Source: Anaerolineae bacterium
GTDB lineage: Bacteria > Chloroflexota > Anaerolineae > Aggregatilineales > Phototrophicaceae
Assembly: GCA_022822305.1 (NCBI GenBank)
Contig: JAJEBY010000002.1
Span: forward strand, 186,001-250,000
DNA: 64,000 nucleotides
Direction: 5' to 3'
This document shows, piece after piece, positions 35,390 to 43,822 of this stretch. Made by a program: the position numbers and the translations under genes. The stretch's first letter is position 1. Every line of letters starts with the position of its first letter. The notes beneath the pieces are model-generated. The model was not told the origin of the DNA. It did not search any database and was given only the letters and a program-made list of their open reading frames with translations.

Positions 35390-36555
35390 TGCTGACGATG
35401 AGAATCCGCGCGACTCGCCCCACTGTACATGCGCTGCAGCCAAGCCTGATTCGCAAGGTGGCCAATACGGCCATTGGTCGCAGCGACATCATTCCACTGT
35501 GGTTTGGCGAGCCCGATCGCCCCACGCCGCGGTTCATCCGCGATGCCGCCAAAGACGCTATCGACGAAGGCCAAACCTTTTATCAGCCTAATTTGGGCAT
35601 AGTCGAATTGCGGCAGGCGCTGGCGACGTACACCAACAAACTATATTCGACCGAGCTAAGCGCCGACAACATTGCTGTCACTCCGTCGGGCATGACAGCG
35701 TTATCGGTTGCGCTGCAATGCGTGGTGTCCCAAGGCGATACGCTAGTGATCGTTTCGCCGGTCTGGCCTAATCTGCCCTCCGCCGCGGAGATTCTGGGCG
35801 CGCGCATCAAGCGGGTCTCGATCAAGGCTGTCGATAATCAGTGGCGTCTTGATCTCGACGAGCTATTCGACGCCTGCGATAACAAGACCGGCGCCATCAT
35901 GGTCAATTCGCCCAACAATCCAACCGGCTGGATGCTGGAGGATGACGAGCAGCGGCGGATCCTGGAATTCTGCCGCGAGCGCAACATCTGGTTGATCGCC
36001 GACGAGGTTTACAATCGCATCGTCTACGACCGTCTTTGCGCGCCCAGCTTCATCGACAAGGTCACCGAAGAAGACAAATATCTCATCATCAATAGTTTCT
36101 CCAAATCATGGGCGATGACCGGCTGGCGGCTGGGATGGATCACCGCGCCGCGCTCACTGCTGTCTTCAATTGAAATGGTGGCGGAGTACAACTTTTCCTC
36201 GATCTTTGCGCCGACGCAGATCGCTGGCATCACCGCGCTGCAAGAGGGTGAAGCGTTCATTTGCGCGTCAATCGAGCGCTATCGAGCCGCGCTGAATGCG
36301 TTGACCGCAGCATTTGCCCAACTGCCTCGCGTGACATTTCCCCAACCGCGCGCGACGTTTTACGCCTTTTTCGAGGTCGACGGCGTCAGCGATAGTTTCG
36401 CCTTTGCAGTTGATGTGCTGAACAAGACCGGCGTCGGATTGGCGCCTGGCGCAGCATTTGGCCCAAATGGAGAAGGCTATCTACGCTTGTGTTACGCGGC
36501 GGATGTGGCCCTGCTGGGGCGCGCTCTGGATCAGATGACGCCGCTCTTGAACTGA
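35389..36555 (+). CDS. Class I/II pyridoxal-phosphate aminotransferase
   Basis: A 388-aa fold-type I aminotransferase of the aspartate aminotransferase group. Signatures are PLWFGEPDRPTP, AVTPSGMTALSVALQ, VNSPNNPTGWM, the PLP lysine in NSFSKSWAMTGWRLG, and the C-terminal YLRLCYA arginine. The start ATG 35389 overlaps the permease stop, with GGAG seven bases upstream, so it is an operon member. Its physiological donor is unknown; it may process the imported compound. Confidence 0.92.
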   Translation: MLTMRIRATRPTVHALQPSLIRKVANTAIGRSDIIPLWFGEPDRPTPRFIRDAAKDAIDEGQTFYQPNLGIVELRQALATYTNKLYSTELSADNIAVTPSGMTALSVALQCVVSQGDTLVIVSPVWPNLPSAAEILGARIKRVSIKAVDNQWRLDLDELFDACDNKTGAIMVNSPNNPTGWMLEDDEQRRILEFCRERNIWLIADEVYNRIVYDRLCAPSFIDKVTEEDKYLIINSFSKSWAMTGWRLGWITAPRSLLSSIEMVAEYNFSSIFAPTQIAGITALQEGEAFICASIERYRAALNALTAAFAQLPRVTFPQPRATFYAFFEVDGVSDSFAFAVDVLNKTGVGLAPGAAFGPNGEGYLRLCYAADVALLGRALDQMTPLLN

Positions 36556-36608
36556 CGGCATTTGCCTAATGACGCAGAAGACCACGAGAATCGAAGACGC
36601 TCGCGCGG

Positions 36609-37661
36609 CTACCAGACCAGTCCGCGCGCCGCGACATCCCAGACTTCTTCAATCGTCCCGCCGCGAACGCCAAAAATCCGATTGTGCAGATTGGTCACCA
36701 CGCAAGTGTGAACCGGAATGATGTGTACGATATCGCCAACGCCCGGCATCGTTTCACAGGCGCTGAAATCAACGTATCCGTGTTCTTCGTTGACTTTGTA
36801 AATGCGCGCAGCCGGATACTCGGTGATGTAGCCGAAGCAGCCGTCCACCGTCTCAGAGTGGATGGATTTGCTGCCGCCATCGAGAATCACGCGGTGGGCT
36901 TCATTGGCGCTGACCACGCTGCAGCGAACGGTCATGGCGCAACGATCGAAAGTTGTCATTTTGTGGCTGACGCTGCCCCAATCCCAGAACACGTAAGTGC
37001 CGACCCGCATCTCGGTCAGCTCTGGAATCAAATGGGACTCCAGAATCGCGCCGCTGCCGCCGCCGCTGACCGTCTCCACAGCGATTCCTGCATCTGCTAA
37101 CAGGCGCAAGGTCTTCTGCAGACTGGGCCGAATGGCGGCGTCTGAGGGATAAACCATCAAGCCGGTGAAGCGCAGATTGTCGCAAGCGGAGATCCGGCGC
37201 GCCAATTCAAGAGCGTCTTCCGGGTCAGTGCCGGTGCGTTGATTGAGCGAAACCAATTCCACCATCACGCCAATGGTGGCATCGGCTTCACGCGCCGCCC
37301 CCGCAATTCCCTCGATCACGGGCAGGTTATCCACGGTCACGGTGAGTTTGACACGTCGCGCCAGCTGCGCCAGCCGCCGCGTCTTGGATTTGCCGACGAT
37401 GTTGTAGGGGATCTGAATATCATCAAAGCCGGCGTCAGCGAAGACTTCCGCCTCGCTCACCTTTTGACAGGCGATGCCAACAGCGCCCGCATCCAGCTGC
37501 CGGCGCGCAATAGCGGGGATCTTGTGAGTCTTGATGTGAGGACGAAACTGAATGCCGAGCTCATCGCAGCGCGTTTGCATGGCGCTGATATTGCGCTCCA
37601 TTTTGATGAGATCAATCAATACGCTGGGGGTTTCCAAGTCGTCTACAGTTTGGAATGTCAT
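36609..37661 (-). CDS. D-threonine aldolase / D-serine dehydratase-like PLP enzyme
   Basis: About 350 aa from ATG 37661. The fold-type III N-terminus has DLETPSVLIDLIKMERNI and the PLP lysine in FRPHIKTHK; later come IACQKVSEAEVFADAGF and ETVSGGGSGAI. The C-terminal domain carries the HTC zinc/metal motif (PVHTCVVTNLHN), which defines the DSD1/D-threonine aldolase group. It cleaves or dehydrates D-3-hydroxy-amino acids. It is convergent with the aminotransferase operon. The ~280 bases upstream hold no gene I accept. Confidence 0.88.
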   Translation of the reverse strand: MTFQTVDDLETPSVLIDLIKMERNISAMQTRCDELGIQFRPHIKTHKIPAIARRQLDAGAVGIACQKVSEAEVFADAGFDDIQIPYNIVGKSKTRRLAQLARRVKLTVTVDNLPVIEGIAGAAREADATIGVMVELVSLNQRTGTDPEDALELARRISACDNLRFTGLMVYPSDAAIRPSLQKTLRLLADAGIAVETVSGGGSGAILESHLIPELTEMRVGTYVFWDWGSVSHKMTTFDRCAMTVRCSVVSANEAHRVILDGGSKSIHSETVDGCFGYITEYPAARIYKVNEEHGYVDFSACETMPGVGDIVHIIPVHTCVVTNLHNRIFGVRGGTIEEVWDVAARGLVW

Positions 37662-37941
37662 TGACCGTCGCTTTCTTCGCAAGCAAACACAGTTGTTTGA
37701 GTGAGCTTAGCTTAAGCTCAACCGAACTGCAATTGACGCCGGCATCCGGTAAGTCCTCATCCCAGAACCTGCTCATCTGCCAGACCTTCAGCCGCCGCAA
37801 GCTGGCGGCGTTTCCTGGGGCGCGCAAGGACATGGCTTTGCTGCCGGAGCGCCCGGGCGAACGCAACACTTTCAGTGCTGCCATCGAGGCCTCGCCCGGA
37901 TCCAGCTCGATCAGCCGGTCGTCGGCGTCGCCCTGAATGCC

Positions 37942-38682
37942 TTAGTGCACCGTATATCCACCATCGACGACAAAGCCGGCGCCGGTGATATAGCTGGCGT
38001 CGTCTGACGCCAGGAAGGCCGCTACACTGGCAATTTCTTCGGGTTTTCCCCGGCGCGCCAGCGGTACCAGCCGCAGGAATGCCTCGTGGACTGCGGCGGG
38101 CGCGCTCGCGTTGACGGGTGTATCAATCGAACCGGGCAGAATCGCGTTGACACGGATGCTCGGCGCCAACTCAAGCGACAGCGCTCTGGTCAACGACAGC
38201 ACGCCACCCTTTGCAGCCTGGTAGGCGATAGTGCCGGGAAAGCCGACTATACTGTGCACGGATGCCGTATTCAAGATGGCGCCTGCTCGGCTTTTCATCA
38301 GATGCGGGGTGGCCAGTTGGCTCGCCTGCCAAATCGGCTTGAGCGTGACATCCAGCGTACGTTGCCAATCTTCTTCCCGCGCCTCCAGGGCCGCAGCGCC
38401 GCGATTCCAAAAAGCATTATTATGCAGGATATCCAGGCCGGCGTAACGATCCACTGCACAATTGATCATGTTGGCCAGATCCTGCCTCTGGCTGACATCT
38501 GTTTTGACAAAGGTCGCCTTCCCACCTGCAGCTGTAATGAAATCAGCGGCGGCGACGCCGCCATCGACATTGATGTCCGCGATGACGACGGCTGCGCCTT
38601 CCCGGGCAAATCGAACGGCCGTCGCCTTGCCGATGCCGGAAGCCGCGCCGGTGATGATGGCCACTCTGCCTTCTAAGCGCAT
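37942..38682 (-). CDS. Short-chain dehydrogenase/reductase
   Basis: A 246-aa classical SDR. The NAD-binding motif is TGAASGIGKA, NAG is replaced by NNAF, the catalytic set is Ser140-region (NTASVHS), YQAAK, and the C-terminal YITGAGFVVDGG is typical of glucose-1-dehydrogenase-like members. Substrate unknown. It stands alone on this strand, 64 bases after the small Tat-type ORF. Confidence 0.9.
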   Translation of the reverse strand: MRLEGRVAIITGAASGIGKATAVRFAREGAAVVIADINVDGGVAAADFITAAGGKATFVKTDVSQRQDLANMINCAVDRYAGLDILHNNAFWNRGAAALEAREEDWQRTLDVTLKPIWQASQLATPHLMKSRAGAILNTASVHSIVGFPGTIAYQAAKGGVLSLTRALSLELAPSIRVNAILPGSIDTPVNASAPAAVHEAFLRLVPLARRGKPEEIASVAAFLASDDASYITGAGFVVDGGYTVH

Positions 38683-38746
38683 AATTCGCTCACAAGTTGC
38701 TCATTAGACAATCGTAATCGGTCATAAGCGCCATTCATCGTTCCAA

Positions 38747-39211
38747 TCATGGATATGACCGCCCCCGGAAAACTGGATATCCAATCGTTGTTTCAGCGCG
38801 CCACCCTCGGCAGCGCGGTTCGCCGGAACGGTGGATTGTCGCCACGTTTTGCCACCGTTCGTTCATCATGGATCCCGTCAGTGATAGATGAACATCCGAG
38901 AAGCAGCCAGTCCAGAAGTCCTGATAGGAATCGCTGGCGATGTGATCGTCCTGCGGCGCAGGCAGACCCAGCCCCGCAACGCACTGGCAAGTTTCGGTCG
39001 CGGCATAGCCCACATCGATAACCGCACCGGCCGCGACCAGCGCGATAATGATATCGGTGACCGGCTGAAGCGTTTGGTCATCCAATCCAGCCCTCTGTAA
39101 CTTGGTCGTGACCGAATCCTGGACGAGGATGTGGACCGGCGTTCCCGACAACACCCGATCGATTTTACTGGCAGCTGCCATTTTCAGCAGATCGCGCCGG
39201 CTCGTCGACAT
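38747..39211 (-). pseudogene. Decaying Tat-type ORF of unknown family
   Basis: A 154-codon frame from ATG 39211. The N-terminus MSTSRRDLLKMAAAS has a twin-arginine motif, but the following hydrophobic core is broken by charges (KIDRVLSG), so export looks lost. The middle reads like protein (IIALVAAGAVIDVGYAATE, ASDSYQDFWTGCFSD), with C-Q-C and two other Cys residues, while the end degenerates (basic, repetitive). Function is not recognised. It begins just after the M24 peptidase stop. It may be a frameshifted or truncated secreted protein gene. Confidence 0.45.
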
Positions 39212-39243
39212 ATCCACGCGAAAGTCACTTTTCCAAAAGAGTT

Positions 39244-40344
39244 TCAAATGATTCTCAGCACCCGCGGGAATGTCGTCAGGCTCTCGGCGCCCGTTTCCGT
39301 GATCAGGACATCGTCTTCAATGCGTACGCCAATTTCGCCGAGACGATAAATCCCAGGCTCTATCGTGATGACCATACCTGGTTCGAGCAGGCGTTTGTTG
39401 CCTTCCACGATGTACGGCGGTTCGTGAGCTTGCGTGCCTAATCCGTGACCGGTACGGTGACGCATTAATGCTTCGTACCCGGCGTCTATGATGACTTGCC
39501 GCGCTGCCCGATCAACTGACTCAGCGGTGACGCCGGGGCGCGCCGCTTCCCGTCCGGCCTTGTTTGCCGCTTCCACCACGGCGTAGAAGGCGCGTTGCTC
39601 CGCGCTGGCGGCGCCGATGAAGACGACTCGGGTGATATCGGCGCAATAGCCATGGTAAGTGGCGCCAAAATCAAATAACAGTGGGTCGCCGTCGCGCATA
39701 CGATATTCGAGCGGACCCGAATGCGGCAGCGCGGTATTGCCGCCCGCGTGCAATATTATGTCAAAGGCCAGTCCATCCGCGCCGCGGGATTTCATTTCCG
39801 CTTGCAGCACGGCGGCCAGCTCTATCTCGCTCATGCCCACGCGCGCCTGTGCCAGCGTCGCCTCTAAAGCCTCCTCTGATATTTGTATCGCTTTGCGCAG
39901 CAGGACGATTTCAGTCGCGTCTTTGATGATGCGCAAGTCCGCCAGCGCGCTCGATGCGTCGATGACTTCAGCATCAGGAGCAGCGGCGCGGATGGCCTCG
40001 CCTTCAAAGAAGCGCATATTCTGGCCTTCGACGCCGATCGTTTTTCCCGGAGATTGCAGGCTGTCCAGCGCGTCACGGAAGGCGCCCTCGTGTCCTTGAG
40101 CATCGGTGTACGCGTAGAGTCTTGATTGCTTGGCGTGCCGCTTAAACAGCGGTATTTCCAGTTCAGGAATGACCGAAACCGGTTCTTGCCCGGGCACAAT
40201 GAAAGTGACGATTGGCCGTTCCAAGACAAAGTGCTCGGCATCAAAGAGGTAGCGATGGTTGGGACCGGGAATCAGCGCCAGGATGTCGAGCTCGGCCCGC
40301 CGCATAATCTGGTTAAGTTTGTCAAATCGCGCATCATTTGGCAT
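39244..40344 (-). CDS. M24-family Xaa-Pro peptidase-like protein
   Basis: The 366-aa product has a creatinase-like N-terminal domain (~1-130) and a pita-bread C-terminal domain. The metal ligands are visible: DFGATYHGYCADITR (two Asp), RTGHGLG (His), TIEPGIY (Glu) and VRIEDD (Glu). It cleaves Xaa-Pro bonds or a related C-N bond. It follows the oligopeptide permease gene on the same strand by ~40 bases, consistent with processing of imported peptides or hydantoin products. Confidence 0.9.
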   Translation of the reverse strand: MPNDARFDKLNQIMRRAELDILALIPGPNHRYLFDAEHFVLERPIVTFIVPGQEPVSVIPELEIPLFKRHAKQSRLYAYTDAQGHEGAFRDALDSLQSPGKTIGVEGQNMRFFEGEAIRAAAPDAEVIDASSALADLRIIKDATEIVLLRKAIQISEEALEATLAQARVGMSEIELAAVLQAEMKSRGADGLAFDIILHAGGNTALPHSGPLEYRMRDGDPLLFDFGATYHGYCADITRVVFIGAASAEQRAFYAVVEAANKAGREAARPGVTAESVDRAARQVIIDAGYEALMRHRTGHGLGTQAHEPPYIVEGNKRLLEPGMVITIEPGIYRLGEIGVRIEDDVLITETGAESLTTFPRVLRII

Positions 40345-40385
40345 TTCTCCGCGCCCTTCCTACTCCTGCAATTGATGACATGTTT

Positions 40386-41240
40386 CTATCTGCGAACGTT
40401 GCGCATATCGTTCAACCCGTCGCCTAGCAGCGTAATGCCGACCACAACCAAGGTGATTGCCAGGGCGGGAAAAGCGCCGATCCACCACTCGGTCAAGAAG
40501 TAGATCCGGCCCCAAGCCACCATGGCGCCCCATTCCGGTGTGGGAGCGCTGGCGCCCAAGCCGATGAAGCTCAAGCTCGCCAGCAAGAGCACGGCGAGAC
40601 CCAAGTCGAGGCTGATGCGTACGACGATGGCGTACACGGCGTTGGGCAGAATATGCCGAATGACAATAACCGGCGAGGACGCGCCCATGGCCCTGGCTGC
40701 TGTGACAAATTCCATCTCGCTCAACTGGATCGTGAGTCCGCGCAGCAGACGCGCATAAACCGGCCACCAGACCGCTGCCGCGGCGATGATGGCGCTGCGT
40801 AAGCCGGGGCCCAGCGCTGCGCTCACCGCAAGCGCCAGAATCAAGCTGGGAAAGGCCAGCACCAAATCCACTAGAATCATGATGACGCGGTCGGCCCAGC
40901 CCTGCCAATAGCCGGCGATGGTACCCAATATGATGCCGATGCAACAGGCGATGCCAATGATGATAGAGGCGGCGACCAGCGAAATCCGCGCGCCAAAAAC
41001 CACGCGACTGTAGACATCGCGCCCCAGTTCATCGGTGCCGAAGAAGTGTTCCGGGCTGGGGGGCGCGTACAATTCGCGAATGGATGTCTTGATGGGGTCG
41101 TGCGTAGCGAACAAATCTGGAAGTAGTGCGAACAGCAGAAACGGCAATAGCAGCGCGATCCCGGCCGTCAGTCCGGGGTTTGCGCGCAACAATGCCGCCA
41201 GTTTTGCTATCGATATGCGCGGTCGTCGCATCGGATTCAT
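40386..41240 (-). CDS. Oligopeptide-type ABC transporter permease (DppC-like)
   Basis: A 284-aa permease. It has the OppC N-terminal segment (RANPGLTAGIALLLPFLL, then HFFGTDELGRDVYSRVVFGARISL) and the EAA loop EFVTAARAMGASSPVIVIRHILPNA. About six membrane helices. It lies at the far end of the operon from its DppB partner, with the Hyu enzymes in between. No cognate DppD/F ATPase gene is present in the window. Confidence 0.92.
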   Translation of the reverse strand: MNPMRRPRISIAKLAALLRANPGLTAGIALLLPFLLFALLPDLFATHDPIKTSIRELYAPPSPEHFFGTDELGRDVYSRVVFGARISLVAASIIIGIACCIGIILGTIAGYWQGWADRVIMILVDLVLAFPSLILALAVSAALGPGLRSAIIAAAAVWWPVYARLLRGLTIQLSEMEFVTAARAMGASSPVIVIRHILPNAVYAIVVRISLDLGLAVLLLASLSFIGLGASAPTPEWGAMVAWGRIYFLTEWWIGAFPALAITLVVVGITLLGDGLNDMRNVRR

Positions 41241-41264
41241 CCCTGACGCTTCCGCGGCCCGATG

Positions 41265-43004
41265 TCAACCGACCTCGGCCAGCGAGCGCCGCTTGATCTC
41301 CGTGGCGCTTTGATCCACTTCAAGCGTTGTCGGATTGAGGATGACGCCATATTCTTTTGCGGCTGAGTCCAGGGAGACCAGTCCATCGCGGACATCATCA
41401 CGCACTTGGCCCGCATCGCGCTTCAGGGGCGAGCCGTAGCCGCCGCCCGCAGCCGTATCGAATCCCACAGCCATACTGCCATTGTTCAAGGGCAGCGCGC
41501 TGGCAAACTTGAACTTTTCTTCGCGTGACAGCACGGCGCCATCGCGCAGAATCTCGGCCGGTTTACCCCCTTCGCCGCCTTTTAATCCAAAGGGCGGGAC
41601 ATTTTGCCCGGCCGCGTGCACCGCCACGGTCGCCGTTCCGTCGAATCCGGGCAAGAGCCGCATTTCCAGACGTTGCGCCAATCCTCCGCGCTGCTCACCG
41701 GCGCCGCCCGAATCAGTAATGAATTCCCGGCAGAGCGTCAACACGGGCACGCTGATTTCGAAAAGCTCCACAGGAACAGCTCCGGCGAGAGCGGGAACCT
41801 GGACGGTGGATATGCCGTTGGAGCGGACGCGAGCGCCCATGCCACCGGCGCTGAAGAGATAGCAGTGTTCCATGGATCCGTCTTCGGCAGCGGTGGTGAA
41901 GACGCGGGTACTCACCAGAAATCCCGACCCGGCAATGACGCGCTCTGGCAGCACTTCCGCCAATGCGCGCAGGACCGCGCCAAAAATGTGCGCGCCGATG
42001 CGATGGCGCTGATTGCAGGAGGCGGGTCGCTGCGCATTCAGGATGCAGCCCGGCGGCGCGCTGGCGTGGATCGGACGATAGCAGCCATCGTTGCCCGGCA
42101 CATCCGGCAGCAGAGTCGCCTTCAGCGCATAAGAAATCTGGCCGTGCGTGAACGTGAAGGTGACGTTGATGCCGCCCTGCGGCTGTTGCGGCGATGTTCC
42201 GCTGAAATCGATGGCAATCTCGTCGCCCTGTACTTCAAGCGCGCACACCAGCTGCAAGGGTTGATCCAGCTCGTCCACCACCACAGTTGAATGGTAGATT
42301 CCGTCAGGCAGGGTGCTGATCGCCGCGCGCATCGCCCGTTCTGAGCGGTCCTGTATCGCTGTTGAGACCCCTTCCAGATCAGGCAAATCGTATTCGTCCA
42401 ACAATGCGAGGCAACGCTCGGCGCCGGTTTGATTGGCAGCGGCCTGCGCATGGATATCGCCGATTACCGCCGTCGGCAGGCGCACATTGGCGCTGACAAA
42501 ATCGAGTACAGTCTGGTTGATCTCGCCCTCCTGATAGAGGCGGACCAGTGGAATGAGCAGCCCCTCCTCGAAACTGTCAGTCACGCGATTGGTATCAATC
42601 GAGCCACCGAGATCGGCATGATGGGCGATGCTGGCGGCGAATCCAACCAGCTTGCCCCCCTTGAAGAACGGCGTTATCACTGTGATGTCGGGATGATGAC
42701 CGGCATTTTGCCAGGGATCGTTCGAAATGAAAACGTCGCCCGGCCTGATGTTTTCACGGCCGAAACGTTTCAACACGATGCGGCAGGTAAAGGGCATGGT
42801 GCGATTGAAGATCGGCAGACTGCGGTGGGCGTGTGCGATACACTGTCCCTCGGCATCGATCAAGACACAGCCGTAGTCGTTGGAGGCAGTGATGGTGGAG
42901 GAAAAGGCCGTGCGCGCCAAGGTGGTCGACATCTGATCAGCGACCGTGATTAGCCGCTGCCAGAGGATTTCCAAGGTCAGGGGATCAATGCCGCTCTCAG
43001 TCAT
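41265..43004 (-). CDS. Hydantoinase B / 5-oxoprolinase subunit B family protein
   Basis: About 579 aa from ATG 43004, with GGAAGG upstream; ATG 43013 overlaps the racemase stop. Family motifs: DPLTLEILWQRL, RTAFSSTITASNDYGC, FISNDPWQNAGHHPDITVITPFF, FSGTSPQQPQGGINV and the C-terminal GGGYGSPLKRD. With HyuA it hydrolyses hydantoins or 5-oxoproline in an ATP-dependent way. Length is normal. It is encoded between the racemase and the DppC-like permease. Confidence 0.92.
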   Translation of the reverse strand: MTESGIDPLTLEILWQRLITVADQMSTTLARTAFSSTITASNDYGCVLIDAEGQCIAHAHRSLPIFNRTMPFTCRIVLKRFGRENIRPGDVFISNDPWQNAGHHPDITVITPFFKGGKLVGFAASIAHHADLGGSIDTNRVTDSFEEGLLIPLVRLYQEGEINQTVLDFVSANVRLPTAVIGDIHAQAAANQTGAERCLALLDEYDLPDLEGVSTAIQDRSERAMRAAISTLPDGIYHSTVVVDELDQPLQLVCALEVQGDEIAIDFSGTSPQQPQGGINVTFTFTHGQISYALKATLLPDVPGNDGCYRPIHASAPPGCILNAQRPASCNQRHRIGAHIFGAVLRALAEVLPERVIAGSGFLVSTRVFTTAAEDGSMEHCYLFSAGGMGARVRSNGISTVQVPALAGAVPVELFEISVPVLTLCREFITDSGGAGEQRGGLAQRLEMRLLPGFDGTATVAVHAAGQNVPPFGLKGGEGGKPAEILRDGAVLSREEKFKFASALPLNNGSMAVGFDTAAGGGYGSPLKRDAGQVRDDVRDGLVSLDSAAKEYGVILNPTTLEVDQSATEIKRRSLAEVG

Positions 43005-43009
43005 AGCTG

Positions 43010-43798
43010 TCATCCTTCCGAGTTGATCAGGGGCGCCGGCTGGACAAATGGCTCGCGAAATAATCCCCAAGCTTCGATCTCGCGCTCCGGCGGCGCTTCA
43101 CTGCCCCAAACGCGACTGGGATACCAAGCGAAACGCTCTGCGGTTTCTGCCAGGAACTCCGCGTACTTCAAGGGCGCCAGCGCGGAGTCGATGACCGGCA
43201 CGCCAATTTCGTCTTGCAGCTCCTGATGAAAGCCGACTTCGGCGCTGCATCCGAGGATAATGACCTCCGCGCCATCCTCGTCGACAGCCATCTTGCCTTC
43301 GCGCAATATCGCTTCCATCGTGCGATCGGCTTGCGCTTGGAAATCCAGCACGTGCATGTTCAATGGCCGCATTGAGCGCAGTCTATGTCCGTAGCCGTAA
43401 GTGTGGATATTCTCGCGCATCTTCGGTATCGCTTTGCCGGCGCCGACCAACACGGAAAAGGTGTTTCCCAAGTGAGCCGCGATTGCGCAAGACGCCTGGC
43501 AGGGCGCCGTCACAATGGCCTTTCCCGATACTTCCCGCGCCTCACGCAGCGCGAGATCGTAAAAGCAGCCGATGACAAAAGCATCGTAGTCATGGGCGAA
43601 GCGGTAGACGGTCGTCACAATATCTGCCATTACCAACGCTTCGTAGGCGTGAAAACGCAGATGCCTGGGCTTGGGTCCCGGAGGAAGCGAGATAATGTCA
43701 ACCGTTGTATCCGGGCGCCGGGCAGAGTCAAAGGCGATCCTCAAGGCCTCGGTATAAAGCCTGTCCTGAACAATTGGATCTATCCATAAGATTCGCAT
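43010..43798 (-). CDS. Aspartate/glutamate/hydantoin racemase family protein
   Basis: A 262-aa member of the Asp/Glu racemase superfamily. Two catalytic cysteines are seen: FVIGCFYD (~80) and VIILGCSAEVG (~185). KAIVTAPCQASCAIA lies between them. In hydantoin operons this family epimerises 5-substituted hydantoins so both enantiomers can be used. It sits between the hyuA and hyuB genes and overlaps the latter region, supporting that role. Confidence 0.86.
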   Translation of the reverse strand: MRILWIDPIVQDRLYTEALRIAFDSARRPDTTVDIISLPPGPKPRHLRFHAYEALVMADIVTTVYRFAHDYDAFVIGCFYDLALREAREVSGKAIVTAPCQASCAIAAHLGNTFSVLVGAGKAIPKMRENIHTYGYGHRLRSMRPLNMHVLDFQAQADRTMEAILREGKMAVDEDGAEVIILGCSAEVGFHQELQDEIGVPVIDSALAPLKYAEFLAETAERFAWYPSRVWGSEAPPEREIEAWGLFREPFVQPAPLINSEG

Positions 43799-43822
43799 GA
43801 TGGCACTCCCGATATTGCGCCT

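Noticed and set aside
37662..37941. Frame that continues open for about 100 codons past the SDR stop codon.
   Set aside because: It contains a phrase that looks protein-like (DRLIELDPGEAS), but has no start, no homologue I recognise, and lies in an ordinary gap; probably chance.
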